From Pyrinomonadaceae bacterium (lineage in GTDB: Bacteria; Acidobacteriota; Blastocatellia; Pyrinomonadales; Pyrinomonadaceae), in assembly GCA_018060305.1 (NCBI GenBank), contig JAGOWF010000072.1, positions 3,981 to 11,260 of the forward strand: a stretch of 7,280 bases of DNA, read 5' to 3'. The translations under genes were made by a program, and so were the position numbers. The notes beneath the pieces were generated by a model. That model ran no database searches. It was not told where the DNA came from and worked only from the letters and a program-made list of their open reading frames with translations. Shown in pieces: positions 1 to 6,747 of this stretch (positions within the stretch are counted from its first letter, which is position 1; every line of letters begins with the position of its first letter).

Positions 1-2001
1 CTGGCTGCCAGCCCGAGCATATGCTCTACGGGCAATAAGGCCCAAGGGTTCACGGGCGCACCGACCCCTCAGGGCGACGGGTTTGACGTGGATTATGTGG
101 CACACGAGATCGGGCATCAGTTCGGCATGAGCCACACGTTCAACAACAACATCGATGGGAGTTGCAACACGCGTTCAGCCAACTCTGCTTATGAGCCGGC
201 TAGCGGCGTGACTATCATGGGCTACGGTGGCATCTGCGCTCCACGAAATCTGTCTGCGAATTCGATAGATGTGTTCCATGCCCGGAGCCTCGAGCAAAGT
301 CTGGCCGAGATGGCGACAAATCCGCCAAGCCCGGGCGGAACCTGCGGCACGACGGCGGCTATCGCCAATGTGCCGCCAGTCCCAAACGCGGGGGCGAATT
401 TCACGATTCCCAAGCTCACGCCGTTCACGCTGACTGGCAGTGCCACCGACGCGACCAATAACGGACTGACATATTCGTGGGAAGAATATGATCTCGGTAA
501 TCCGACAGGCTCAACTGGCGACCCTGACACGGATGCTAACGGTGCGCGCCCGATCTTTCGGTCATATAATCCGTCGACGTCGCCTTCGCGGACGTTTCCG
601 AGCCTGACCTATATTCTCAATAACGCAAACAACCCGCCGGCGACCTACACGGCGATGCTGCCGAACGCTCCGACATCAGGTTCGACCAATGGTTACAATT
701 GTGCGGCGGGCGAGAACTGCATCACCGGCGAATCGCTCCCATCGATCGCCCGGACAATGAACTTTCGCCTGACGGTGCGTGATAATTTTGCAGCAGGAGG
801 AGGCGTCGCGGATGCAACGATGCAAGTCACCGTCGCCGCGACCGGGCCGTTTTCGGTCACATCACCCAACACAAACGTCACCTATGCCGGGAATTCGGCT
901 CAGACTATTACGTGGGATGTCGCCGGCTCGGCGGGGGCCCCGGTAAATGCGACAAACGTGAAGATATCGTTCTCGTCTGACGGCGGAGCCACATTTCCAA
1001 GCGTCCTGCTGGCCAGCACAGCAAACGACGGCACTGAAACCGTGACAATCCCGAATGTTGCCTCGACCACCGCAAGGATCAAGGTCGAGGCGGTCGGAAA
1101 TATCTTTTTCGACATGTCCGACGTCAATTTTACGACGACAGCATCGGCCGCCCCGGTCAGATCCAGAGCCGACTTTGACGGCGACGGCCGGACTGACCTT
1201 TCCGTATTCCGCCCGTCGGAGGGAAATTGGTATTTGAACCGCTCGACCGCAGGATTTTTCGCGCAGCACTTTGGAGTGACCGGCGATGTCCCGGTTCCGG
1301 GCGACTTTGATAACGACGGCAAGACCGATCTCGCCGTATTCCGACCGGCAACAGACCCACTCGAAGTGGATTTCTATGTCCTTCAAAGTGCGACGAGTAC
1401 GTTCACCTCGGCTTCCTGGGGTTTGCCCGGTGATATTCCCCAGACCGGCGATTACGACGGCGACAGCAAGACGGACTACGCCGTTTACCGTCCGTCGAAC
1501 AGTTTCTGGTACGTGCTAAAGAGCACTGGCGGGTTTCAGGCTGACCAATTTGGCACGACGGGCGACCTGCCGATGACTATGGACTTTGAGGGTGACGCAA
1601 AAGCGAACTACGCCGTGTTCAGACCCAGCGAAGGCATGTGGTATATCGCCAAGCCAACGGGTGTTCCGGCTCAGAACTTCGACGCGATACCGTTCGGTCT
1701 GACGGGCGATTTGCCCGTTCCCGCGGATTACGACAACGATAACAAGGACGATGTTGCCGTGTTCCGTCCCGGCACCGGTATCTGGTATGTGCTCCGGAGC
1801 ACTAACGGAGCGGTCACGTCAACACCGTTTGGCTCAACAGGCGATATTCCTGTTCCCGGTGACTATGACGGCGACGGGGCGGATGACATCGCAGTATTTC
1901 GCGACGGAACGTGGCATCTAAACCGTTCGACCGCTGGTCTCGTCCAGTCCCCATTCGGACTTGCGACGGATGTCCCGATACCAGCAAAATATCTTCCATA
2001 A
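1..2001 (+). CDS. Secreted reprolysin-like zinc metalloprotease with FG-GAP repeats (5' partial)
   Basis: The frame is open from base 1, so the gene starts upstream; the GTG at 88 lies inside the catalytic domain and is not the start. Residue numbers count from base 1 (666 visible). Seen: HExxHxxGxxH zinc motif (H35, E36, H39, G42, H45) and a Met-turn TIMGYGGIC with M73, the metzincin pattern typical of reprolysin-like (M12B-type) peptidases. A PKD-like region follows at about 127-280, including the PSTSPSRTFPSL stretch seen in related bacterial proteases, then an Ig/fibronectin-like region at about 281-385, then six FG-GAP/VCBS-like repeats to the C-terminus. Inferred: an exported or surface protease, with the repeats forming a propeller-like calcium-binding module. 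The signal peptide would be outside the window. No sorting signal or C-terminal anchor is visible; the protein ends in PAKYLP. The substrate is unknown. The gene ends at TAA just before a hairpin terminator and converges with the YtxG-like gene. Confidence 0.9.
   Translation: MAASPSICSTGNKAQGFTGAPTPQGDGFDVDYVAHEIGHQFGMSHTFNNNIDGSCNTRSANSAYEPASGVTIMGYGGICAPRNLSANSIDVFHARSLEQSLAEMATNPPSPGGTCGTTAAIANVPPVPNAGANFTIPKLTPFTLTGSATDATNNGLTYSWEEYDLGNPTGSTGDPDTDANGARPIFRSYNPSTSPSRTFPSLTYILNNANNPPATYTAMLPNAPTSGSTNGYNCAAGENCITGESLPSIARTMNFRLTVRDNFAAGGGVADATMQVTVAATGPFSVTSPNTNVTYAGNSAQTITWDVAGSAGAPVNATNVKISFSSDGGATFPSVLLASTANDGTETVTIPNVASTTARIKVEAVGNIFFDMSDVNFTTTASAAPVRSRADFDGDGRTDLSVFRPSEGNWYLNRSTAGFFAQHFGVTGDVPVPGDFDNDGKTDLAVFRPATDPLEVDFYVLQSATSTFTSASWGLPGDIPQTGDYDGDSKTDYAVYRPSNSFWYVLKSTGGFQADQFGTTGDLPMTMDFEGDAKANYAVFRPSEGMWYIAKPTGVPAQNFDAIPFGLTGDLPVPADYDNDNKDDVAVFRPGTGIWYVLRSTNGAVTSTPFGSTGDIPVPGDYDGDGADDIAVFRDGTWHLNRSTAGLVQSPFGLATDVPIPAKYLP
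1171..1998 (+). repeat. Six tandem FG-GAP/VCBS-like protein repeats inside the metalloprotease gene
   Basis: Six repeats begin at bases 1171, 1303, 1450, 1582, 1726 and 1861, with periods of 44, 49, 44, 48 and 45 codons. Each has the pattern D-F/Y-D-x-D-x-K/R-x-D-x-A-V-F-R-P, then a W-Y or F-Y core, then F/W-G-x-x-x-D-x-P. The Asp-rich loop resembles calcium-binding loops of integrin-type FG-GAP repeats. Repeat 4 (from 1582) is degenerate in this loop (DFEGDAKANY) and has probably lost binding. Repeat 6 is shortened after VFR (DGTW). Six blades would suit a beta-propeller, but that is inference. Confidence 0.85.
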
Positions 2002-2030
2002 GCGAGGGACGGGGTTTCGCTCTGTCATTC

Positions 2031-2070
2031 AAAAAAGTAGCCGGTTGTCTCGCGACAATCGGCTATTTTG
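2031..2070. terminator. Bidirectional intrinsic terminator between convergent genes
   Basis: Arms TAGCCGGTTGTC (2038-2049) and GACAATCGGCTA (2054-2065) pair over 12 positions with one G-T pair and a 4-base loop. A run of six A lies to the left (2031-2036) and TTTTGTT to the right (2066-2072), so the transcript from either strand would end in a hairpin followed by U. It sits 30 bases after the metalloprotease stop and about 25 bases beyond the YtxG-like stop, the right place to stop both transcripts. Confidence 0.8.
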
Positions 2071-2092
2071 TTGCTCCTTCTTTTTACCGCGG

Positions 2093-2632
2093 CTAGCCGA
2101 TAAACATCTCATCCTCTTCATAAACGCGGTCGATCTGTTTGGGGGCGGGAGCGAAGAGGACCTCGAGGCCTTTTTTGACGCCGGCCATGATGGCGGCGAT
2201 CTCGCGTGCCGGGACGACTATCTTTTGCTGAACAAACTGTGTGGTATCGAGTACCTGATCGTGCGTGCGGTCGATCGAGCGGCTTACCATCTCGACCTTG
2301 TCCTTGGCCGTGAAAGCGGTCTCGCTGACCAGAAGCTTTAGTTCCGCGACCTCTTCCTTAATAAGTTGGGTCGATTCCGCGAGATGTTTCGTCGCGGTCG
2401 AAAGGTTGGCAGAGACTTCTGTAAAGTGCACTGACATTTCGCGACCTTGCGCACTGATCAGATCGATCTTGTAAAGCAGCGGCTCGACGCGCTCCTCGAC
2501 ATTTTTGACGGTCGCGACGACCTTGCGTACCGTTAGAGCGATCCACAGCAATGCGATCGCCATGAAAACAAAGCACACAGCGATCACGATCGATGAGACC
2601 ATTTGCCAGAATTGCGGGTCGGCGGTATTCAT
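2093..2632 (-). CDS. DUF948 / YtxG-like membrane-anchored coiled-coil protein
   Basis: A 179-residue protein. One transmembrane helix lies at about residues 11-34 (MVSSIVIAVCFVFMAIALLW), followed by VRKVVATVKNVEERVEPLL and a long, Gly/Pro-poor helical stretch to about 135 with regular hydrophobic spacing, read as a coiled coil. A short conserved-looking segment VVPAREIAAIMAGVKKGLEV (139-158) precedes an acidic tail. This is the architecture of the DUF948 family, which includes Bacillus YtxG; the function is not defined, and an envelope or stress role is inferred. The ATG at 2632 places the TM segment as expected; no good Shine-Dalgarno precedes it (TTTCAGAAC before ATG). It lies 55 bases downstream of the YtxH gene on the same strand, and the pair probably shares the promoter upstream of ytxH. 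Family assignment is by architecture more than by a diagnostic motif. Confidence 0.75.
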   Translation of the reverse strand: MNTADPQFWQMVSSIVIAVCFVFMAIALLWIALTVRKVVATVKNVEERVEPLLYKIDLISAQGREMSVHFTEVSANLSTATKHLAESTQLIKEEVAELKLLVSETAFTAKDKVEMVSRSIDRTHDQVLDTTQFVQQKIVVPAREIAAIMAGVKKGLEVLFAPAPKQIDRVYEEDEMFIG

Positions 2633-2642
2633 GTTCTGAAAT

Positions 2643-2686
2643 AAAAGTAGCTATTAGCTGTTAGATACAAGCTAATAACTATTTTC
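2643..2686. repeat. AT-rich palindrome of 7-base units between the ytxH-like and ytxG-like genes
   Basis: Arms TAGCTATTAGCT (2648-2659) and AGCTAATAACTA (2670-2681) pair over 12 positions with one mismatch on the plus strand, which is a G-U pair in the minus-strand RNA; the loop is 10 bases. Pairing extends a few bases outward into AAAAG / TTTTC. The left side reads as degenerate heptamers TAGCTAT, TAGCTGT, TAGATAC. On the minus-strand transcript the hairpin is followed by CTTTTATTT, so it could act as a weak terminator or processing hairpin that lowers expression of the second gene. It fills nearly all of the intergenic gap. Confidence 0.7.
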
Positions 2687-2687
2687 C

Positions 2688-3131
2688 TCATGATTTTTCG
2701 TCTTTTGCGTCCTCAACCGTATAGGTGGGGCGACCGTCGGTGATGCCCTTCGACTCATTTTTACGCTTCTCGGCCGTATAGGCATCCTTACCGGCCTCGA
2801 TGGCGGCGGTGAACGGGTTGGCCGTGCGGGCAGCCGCGGCCTTTGCCTTGTCGGCGATCTCTTCGGCCTTGTCACCGGCTGCCGCGTAGAGTTCGCCGGC
2901 CTTCTCCTTTGAGACCTCGTAATATTCGCCGGCCTTTTCACCGATCTGCGCGGCCGCTTCCTTACTCTTTTCGATGCCCTTTCGCGTCGCGTCGGCGATG
3001 TCACCGCGAAGCTCTTCGCCCGATTTCGGTGCAAAAAGCAGTGCGAGAATGGCCCCGATGCCGCCGCCGATGATCAAATACGTCAATTTGGTCGTCGCAC
3101 TAGATTCTTCCCTGTCATAATTTCGTCCCAT
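2688..3131 (-). CDS. YtxH domain-containing protein
   Basis: A 147-residue protein with the YtxH-family signature: a short charged N-terminus, one glycine-rich transmembrane segment (about 16-34, LTYLIIGGGIGAILALLFAP) directly followed by the hallmark FAPKSGEELR (33-42). Residues 43-103 are Ala/Lys/Glu-rich with short repeats (EKAGEYYEVSKEKAGELY), an amphipathic helical or LEA-like tail; the end is very polar. YtxH proteins are widespread small membrane proteins; in Bacillus subtilis ytxH belongs to a stress-regulated operon with ytxG and ytxJ. The molecular function is unknown. The ATG at 3131 is well supported: GGGAGG lies 5 bases upstream, and it sets the usual distance to the TM segment. 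It is first in a two-gene minus-strand unit with the DUF948-like gene and is transcribed divergently from lepA. Confidence 0.9.
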   Translation of the reverse strand: MGRNYDREESSATTKLTYLIIGGGIGAILALLFAPKSGEELRGDIADATRKGIEKSKEAAAQIGEKAGEYYEVSKEKAGELYAAAGDKAEEIADKAKAAAARTANPFTAAIEAGKDAYTAEKRKNESKGITDGRPTYTVEDAKDEKS

Positions 3132-3136
3132 AGTTT

Positions 3137-3142
3137 CCTCCC
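3137..3142 (-). promoter_or_regulatory. Shine-Dalgarno of the ytxH-like gene
   Basis: On the minus strand GGGAGG is followed by 5 bases (AAACT) and ATG. It fixes the start at 3131. It is the only strong ribosome binding site seen in the window; lepA, the DUF948-like gene and the branching enzyme show none. Confidence 0.8.
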
Positions 3143-3192
3143 ACGCAATTTCTTCCTGCGCGCAGCGTCAATACCTCGTTCGCTATGAGTAA

Positions 3193-3222
3193 ACTATACC
3201 AAACAGCGCCGCTAGCGGGCAA
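3193..3222 (-). promoter_or_regulatory. Candidate sigma-70-type promoter for the ytxH-ytxG-like unit
   Basis: On the minus strand, -35-like TTGCCC (3217-3222; 4 of 6 to TTGACA) and -10-like TATAGT (3193-3198; 5 of 6 to TATAAT) are 18 bases apart. Transcription would start near 3186, giving a leader of about 55 bases that ends in the GGGAGG site. This is read by eye; no start site is known. Confidence 0.5.
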
Positions 3223-3226
3223 CGGA

Positions 3227-3255
3227 TTATTTAATCGGCGGCGATTTGTTACAAT
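3227..3255 (+). promoter_or_regulatory. Candidate promoter for lepA
   Basis: TACAAT (3250-3255; 5 of 6 to TATAAT) lies 17 bases after a poor -35 candidate TTATTT (3227-3232). A start near 3262 would leave only about 13 bases of leader before the lepA ATG, consistent with the lack of a Shine-Dalgarno there. The -35 candidates for lepA and for the ytxH-like gene lie only 4 bases apart, so the two promoters may interfere. Confidence 0.35.
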
Positions 3256-3274
3256 CACAGTTTGTTTTTGGCCT

Positions 3275-5080
3275 ATGGACCGCGACCGTATCAGGAATTT
3301 TTCGATCATCGCCCACATCGATCACGGCAAATCGACGCTGGCCGACCGCATCCTGCAGTTGACCGGCGCGGTGGCTGACCGTGATATGGAGGATCAGTTG
3401 CTCGATGACATGGATCTCGAGCGCGAGCGCGGCATTACGATCAAGGCCCACGCCGTCAGGCTAGATTACAAGGCAAGGGACGGTAAGGATTACGTCCTGA
3501 ATCTGATCGACACGCCGGGCCATGTGGATTTTAGCTATGAGGTTTCGCGTTCGCTGTCGGCGTGCGAAGGGGCGTTGCTCGTCGTTGATGCCTCACAGGG
3601 TGTCGAGGCTCAGACGCTGGCGAATACGTATCTCGCAATCGAGAACGATCTCGAACTCGTCCCCGTCCTGAACAAGATCGACCTACCGTCCGCCGAACCC
3701 GAGCGCATCAAGGAGCAGATCGAGACGATTATTGGCCTCGATACGACGAATACCGTGCTTGCCTCCGCGAAAACCGGTGAGGGCGTACAGGACATCCTAG
3801 AGGAACTGATCAAGGACATTCCGCCGCCTGAGGGGGACGAAAACGCACCGCTCAAGGCATTGATATTCGACAGTTGGTACGATTCGTATCGCGGCGTGAT
3901 CGTGCTGTTTCGCGTGATCGACGGCGTGATAAAGAAGGGAATGAAGCTGCGGTTCTTTAACACGGGCCGCGAGTATTTGGTTGAGACCATTGGAGTTAAC
4001 CGTCCGCGGCCGACGCCGATCGGCGAGCTCGGGCCGGGCGAGGTGGGTTTTCTCACGGCGTCGATCAAGACCGTCGCCGACGTGCAGATCGGCGATACTA
4101 TCACCGACGCCGCGAGGCCGGTAAGCGAGCCGCTGCCGGGTTTTCAGGAAGTCAAGCCGATGGTGTTTGCAGGTTTGTATCCGATCGACTCGGCACAGTA
4201 CGAGGACCTTCGCGACGCGATGGACAAGCTGCGGCTGAACGACGCGTCGTTCTTTTACGAACCGGAATCGTCAACGGCGTTGGGATTTGGATTCCGCTGC
4301 GGCTTTCTCGGCCTGCTCCATATGGAGATCATCCAGGAGCGGCTGGAGCGCGAATTCAACCTCGAATTGATCACGACCGCGCCTGGCGTACGTTATCGTG
4401 TGACCACGACGGACGGTGTTGTCCACGAGATCGACAGCCCGTCGCAGATGCCGGATCCCGGACGCACGCAGAAGATCGAAGAGCCTTACATTGAGGCGAC
4501 GATCCTGACAAACGACGAGTTCCTCGGTGGCATTTTGCCGCTGCTCGATGAGAAACGCGGCGTGCAGAAACGGTTTGAATACGTTACCAAAGACCGCGTG
4601 ATGCTCGTTTACGAGCTGCCGCTAAATGAGATCGTGCTGGATTTTTACGATCGGCTAAAGAGCGTTTCGCGTGGCTACGCTTCGCTCGATTACCATCTGT
4701 CGGGCTACAAAGAGTCGAAATTGGTCAAGCTCGACATTCTTGTCTCAGGCGAGCCGGTCGATGCGTTGTCACTTATCCTCCACAACAACACCGCAACCTC
4801 GAAAGGCCGTTTGCTCACTGCAAAAATGAAGGAACTCATCCCGCGACAGATGTTCGAAGTCGCCATCCAGGCCGCCATCGGCAACAAGGTCATCGCCCGC
4901 GAGACCGTCAAGGCGATGGGCAAGAACGTCATCGCCAAATGCTACGGCGGTGACATCTCGCGCAAACGCAAGCTGCTCGAAAAACAAAAAGAGGGCAAAA
5001 AGCGGATGAAAAAAGTCGGCCGCGTCGAGATACCTCAGGAAGCGTTTCTGGCCGTTCTGAAGGTCAATGAAGGCTCATGA
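3275..5080 (+). CDS. lepA: Elongation factor 4 (LepA), ribosome-associated GTPase
   Basis: A 601-residue protein, matching the usual length of about 600. Translational GTPase that binds the ribosome; proposed roles are back-translocation of tRNAs on stalled ribosomes and assembly or initiation quality control. GTPase motifs are complete: G1 AHIDHGKST (13-21), G2 RGIT (52-55), G3 DTPGH (79-83), G4 NKID (133-136), G5 SAK (164-166). The EF-G-like domains follow (for example FRCGFLGLLHMEI), then the LepA-specific C-terminal domain with its basic run (RKRKLLEKQKEGKKRMKK) near the end. The start at 3275 (MDRDRIRNFSIIAHIDHGKS) matches the family; an in-frame ATG at 3185 would add 30 unrelated residues over the promoter region. 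No Shine-Dalgarno precedes the ATG. The gene is not beside lepB, its common partner elsewhere; it diverges from the ytxH-like gene and its stop overlaps that of the convergent branching-enzyme gene by 6 bases. Confidence 0.97.
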   Translation: MDRDRIRNFSIIAHIDHGKSTLADRILQLTGAVADRDMEDQLLDDMDLERERGITIKAHAVRLDYKARDGKDYVLNLIDTPGHVDFSYEVSRSLSACEGALLVVDASQGVEAQTLANTYLAIENDLELVPVLNKIDLPSAEPERIKEQIETIIGLDTTNTVLASAKTGEGVQDILEELIKDIPPPEGDENAPLKALIFDSWYDSYRGVIVLFRVIDGVIKKGMKLRFFNTGREYLVETIGVNRPRPTPIGELGPGEVGFLTASIKTVADVQIGDTITDAARPVSEPLPGFQEVKPMVFAGLYPIDSAQYEDLRDAMDKLRLNDASFFYEPESSTALGFGFRCGFLGLLHMEIIQERLEREFNLELITTAPGVRYRVTTTDGVVHEIDSPSQMPDPGRTQKIEEPYIEATILTNDEFLGGILPLLDEKRGVQKRFEYVTKDRVMLVYELPLNEIVLDFYDRLKSVSRGYASLDYHLSGYKESKLVKLDILVSGEPVDALSLILHNNTATSKGRLLTAKMKELIPRQMFEVAIQAAIGNKVIARETVKAMGKNVIAKCYGGDISRKRKLLEKQKEGKKRMKKVGRVEIPQEAFLAVLKVNEGS

Positions 5081-6733
5081 CGAGCTCGCGTAAACCGATG
5101 CGTCGATCTCGCTAAAAATATTGTCCCGCGATTCGATCTCTGCGAGCAATGCTTCATTGACCTCACCTGACTCGAGCATCTTCGCCAGCATATCAAACCG
5201 CTGAATATGCGATTGGAACCGTCGCGATGAGTATTGTACCGTCGTGCCCTGATAGATCTGGAAGGCCCAGTCGGAGGATTGGGCAAGCAATAACTCGCGG
5301 GCCATTTGGTCTAATATCCTCGTCCAAAGGCCAAAGTCTAAGATCCAAGGTCCTTTGGCACCTTCTTGGCTTTGGACATTGGACTTTGGACTTTGGACGG
5401 CGAACTTGTTGGCGTATTCGGTCATCCTCAGCTCCGCGTCGTGTTGATACGGGTACAACCACGAGTTCTGTTCGTTGATCCAAACCTTATAATAACCGTT
5501 CTCGCCCCAGCTTGACGCCGTTGGCTGCTGCACCTGAATGGGCAGGCCGGTGTCGAGGAAATCGCCGGGCGTGATGCACTGGATCTCGTCCTGGTCAAAG
5601 TGTATCTTCTTAAAGAAAAAGTCGATGAACTGCGGCCCCTCGTACCACCAGTGGCCGTAAAGCTCTGCGTCATAAGGGCTTATGACGAGCGGTGGATGGC
5701 CCTCGAAGGTCTCGCGTAGTTGGTGTGCCTGCTTGATCCGCTCGCCGATGAAATGCGACGCGTTCTCCGCCGCCTTGTCGCGGGCCATGGCGGGAATGTA
5801 CGGCTCCTTGCGGTTTTGCGGCACGTCGCGGCCGGTTATGCGGTGGTATTTCAGGCCGAGGTGGCGGCGTTCGCCGGATGAGTGCAGGTGCGGTTTGACG
5901 TAATCGTAATCGGCGTCCCAGCCGATGTCGCGGTAGAACTCGCGATAGATTGCGTTGCCCGGATAACCGATCTCGGCCGACCAAACCTGCTGGCTCGTCT
6001 CGACGTCGCGGGCAAACACAGCCGTGCCATTCGGCGTGACGACCGGAGCGTGAACGCCGTATCGCGGTCGTGGATCCCCGTAAAGTATGGCGTGCGTATC
6101 GGAGATGAAGTATTCGATCCCTGCTTCTTTCAACAGGTCCTCGACGCCCGGTTCGTAGGCACACTCGGCGAGCCATATGCCGCGCGGGCGGCGACCGAAG
6201 TATTTCTCATAATTCGCGACCGCGATCTGCACCTGCGCACGCCGCGATTCGGGCGTCGAGATCAGCGGCAGAAACCCGTGCGTTGCGCAGCAGGTGATGA
6301 TCTCGATGACGCCTTCGTCCTGCAACTCGCGAAAGGCGGTGATTAGATTTCGCTTGTAACGGTCGTTCCACAGATTTAGCGATACGGTCAGGTTCTCGAC
6401 GTACATCTTTGCGACGCCATGAAAGTTCGCCGCCTCTTTTCGCGTGCGGTGCTCCTCTTTGTGGGCAAGCTCAATGAGATTCTCGAGATGTCGTGTGTAA
6501 CGTTCCTGCAAGAGCGGATCTGCAAGCATCTCGCACAGCGGCGGCGAGACGTTCATCGCCAGTCGCGGCTTTGTACCTGCCTCGTGGAGCGATTGAAAAA
6601 TGAAGATCAGCGGAAGATAGACCTCAGTAATGGCCTCGAAAAGCCAATCTTCCTCGAGGAATTCGGGATATTCGGGATGCCGGACAAACGGCAGATGCGC
6701 GTGGAGAATGAGGCTGAAATATCCGAGCGGCAT
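5075..6733 (-). CDS. GH57-family 1,4-alpha-glucan branching enzyme
   Basis: A 552-residue cytosolic enzyme forming alpha-1,6 branches in glycogen-type glucans. The GH57 signatures are in order: HAHLPF (11-16), the THGFLP region (151-156), WLAECAY (187-193) with the predicted nucleophile E190, and SPYDAELYGHWWYEGP (352-367) with the predicted acid/base D355. These positions are close to those of the archaeal GH57 branching enzyme TK1436 (E183, D354). SSWGENGYYKVWIN (407-420) and ARELLLAQSSDWAF (478-491) mark the C-terminal DUF1957-type helical domain, which favours branching enzyme over GH57 amylase. Odd: residues about 446-471 are encoded by a palindromic repeat lying between TEYANKF and RILDQMAREL, where relatives appear to continue directly. 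The reading frame is intact. The ATG at 6733 starts right before the first beta strand; no Shine-Dalgarno is seen. No other glycogen gene is in the window. Confidence 0.93.
   Translation of the reverse strand: MPLGYFSLILHAHLPFVRHPEYPEFLEEDWLFEAITEVYLPLIFIFQSLHEAGTKPRLAMNVSPPLCEMLADPLLQERYTRHLENLIELAHKEEHRTRKEAANFHGVAKMYVENLTVSLNLWNDRYKRNLITAFRELQDEGVIEIITCCATHGFLPLISTPESRRAQVQIAVANYEKYFGRRPRGIWLAECAYEPGVEDLLKEAGIEYFISDTHAILYGDPRPRYGVHAPVVTPNGTAVFARDVETSQQVWSAEIGYPGNAIYREFYRDIGWDADYDYVKPHLHSSGERRHLGLKYHRITGRDVPQNRKEPYIPAMARDKAAENASHFIGERIKQAHQLRETFEGHPPLVISPYDAELYGHWWYEGPQFIDFFFKKIHFDQDEIQCITPGDFLDTGLPIQVQQPTASSWGENGYYKVWINEQNSWLYPYQHDAELRMTEYANKFAVQSPKSNVQSQEGAKGPWILDFGLWTRILDQMARELLLAQSSDWAFQIYQGTTVQYSSRRFQSHIQRFDMLAKMLESGEVNEALLAEIESRDNIFSEIDASVYASSS
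5322..5398 (-). repeat. 77-base palindromic element of 7-base units, in frame inside the branching-enzyme gene
   Basis: On the coding strand it begins with tandem heptamers GTCCAAA, GTCCAAA, GTCCAAT, GTCCAAA and ends with TTTGGCC, TTTGGAC. Folding the 77 bases about their centre, the 29 outer position pairs give 24 Watson-Crick pairs, one G-U and four mismatches with no gaps; the loop is 19 bases (positions 30-48). It is translated as VQSPKSNVQSQEGAKG followed by PWILDFGLWT, a low-complexity peptide unlike the rest of the enzyme. No stop occurs in the used frame. The boundaries are those of the palindrome; the true inserted length must be a multiple of 3 if it was inserted cleanly (75 or 78 bases). 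Confidence 0.85.
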
Positions 6734-6747
6734 TGCACGTATATTAA

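Noticed and set aside
88..90. GTG at 88 as the start of the metalloprotease
   Set aside because: It falls 15 bases before the zinc-binding HExxH, and the frame is open to base 1 with protease-like sequence; the gene is truncated by the window edge.
862..1386. 174-residue ORF on the minus strand within the metalloprotease gene
   Set aside because: It lies antisense to a strongly supported coding region, its composition is that of a shadow frame, and it has no recognisable domain.
3185..3274. Longer LepA start at ATG 3185
   Set aside because: The extra 30 residues do not resemble the LepA N-terminus, they cover the promoter region, and the family starts at MDRDRIRNFSIIAH.
5075..5080. Intrinsic terminator between lepA and the branching-enzyme gene
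   Set aside because: The genes overlap by 6 bases and I see no hairpin with a T-run immediately beyond either stop.
5670..6176. 168-residue Arg-rich ORF on the minus strand within the branching-enzyme gene
   Set aside because: It is a frame-shifted reading of the GH57 gene; the Arg/Pro/Ser-rich composition is typical of out-of-frame translation of GC-rich DNA.
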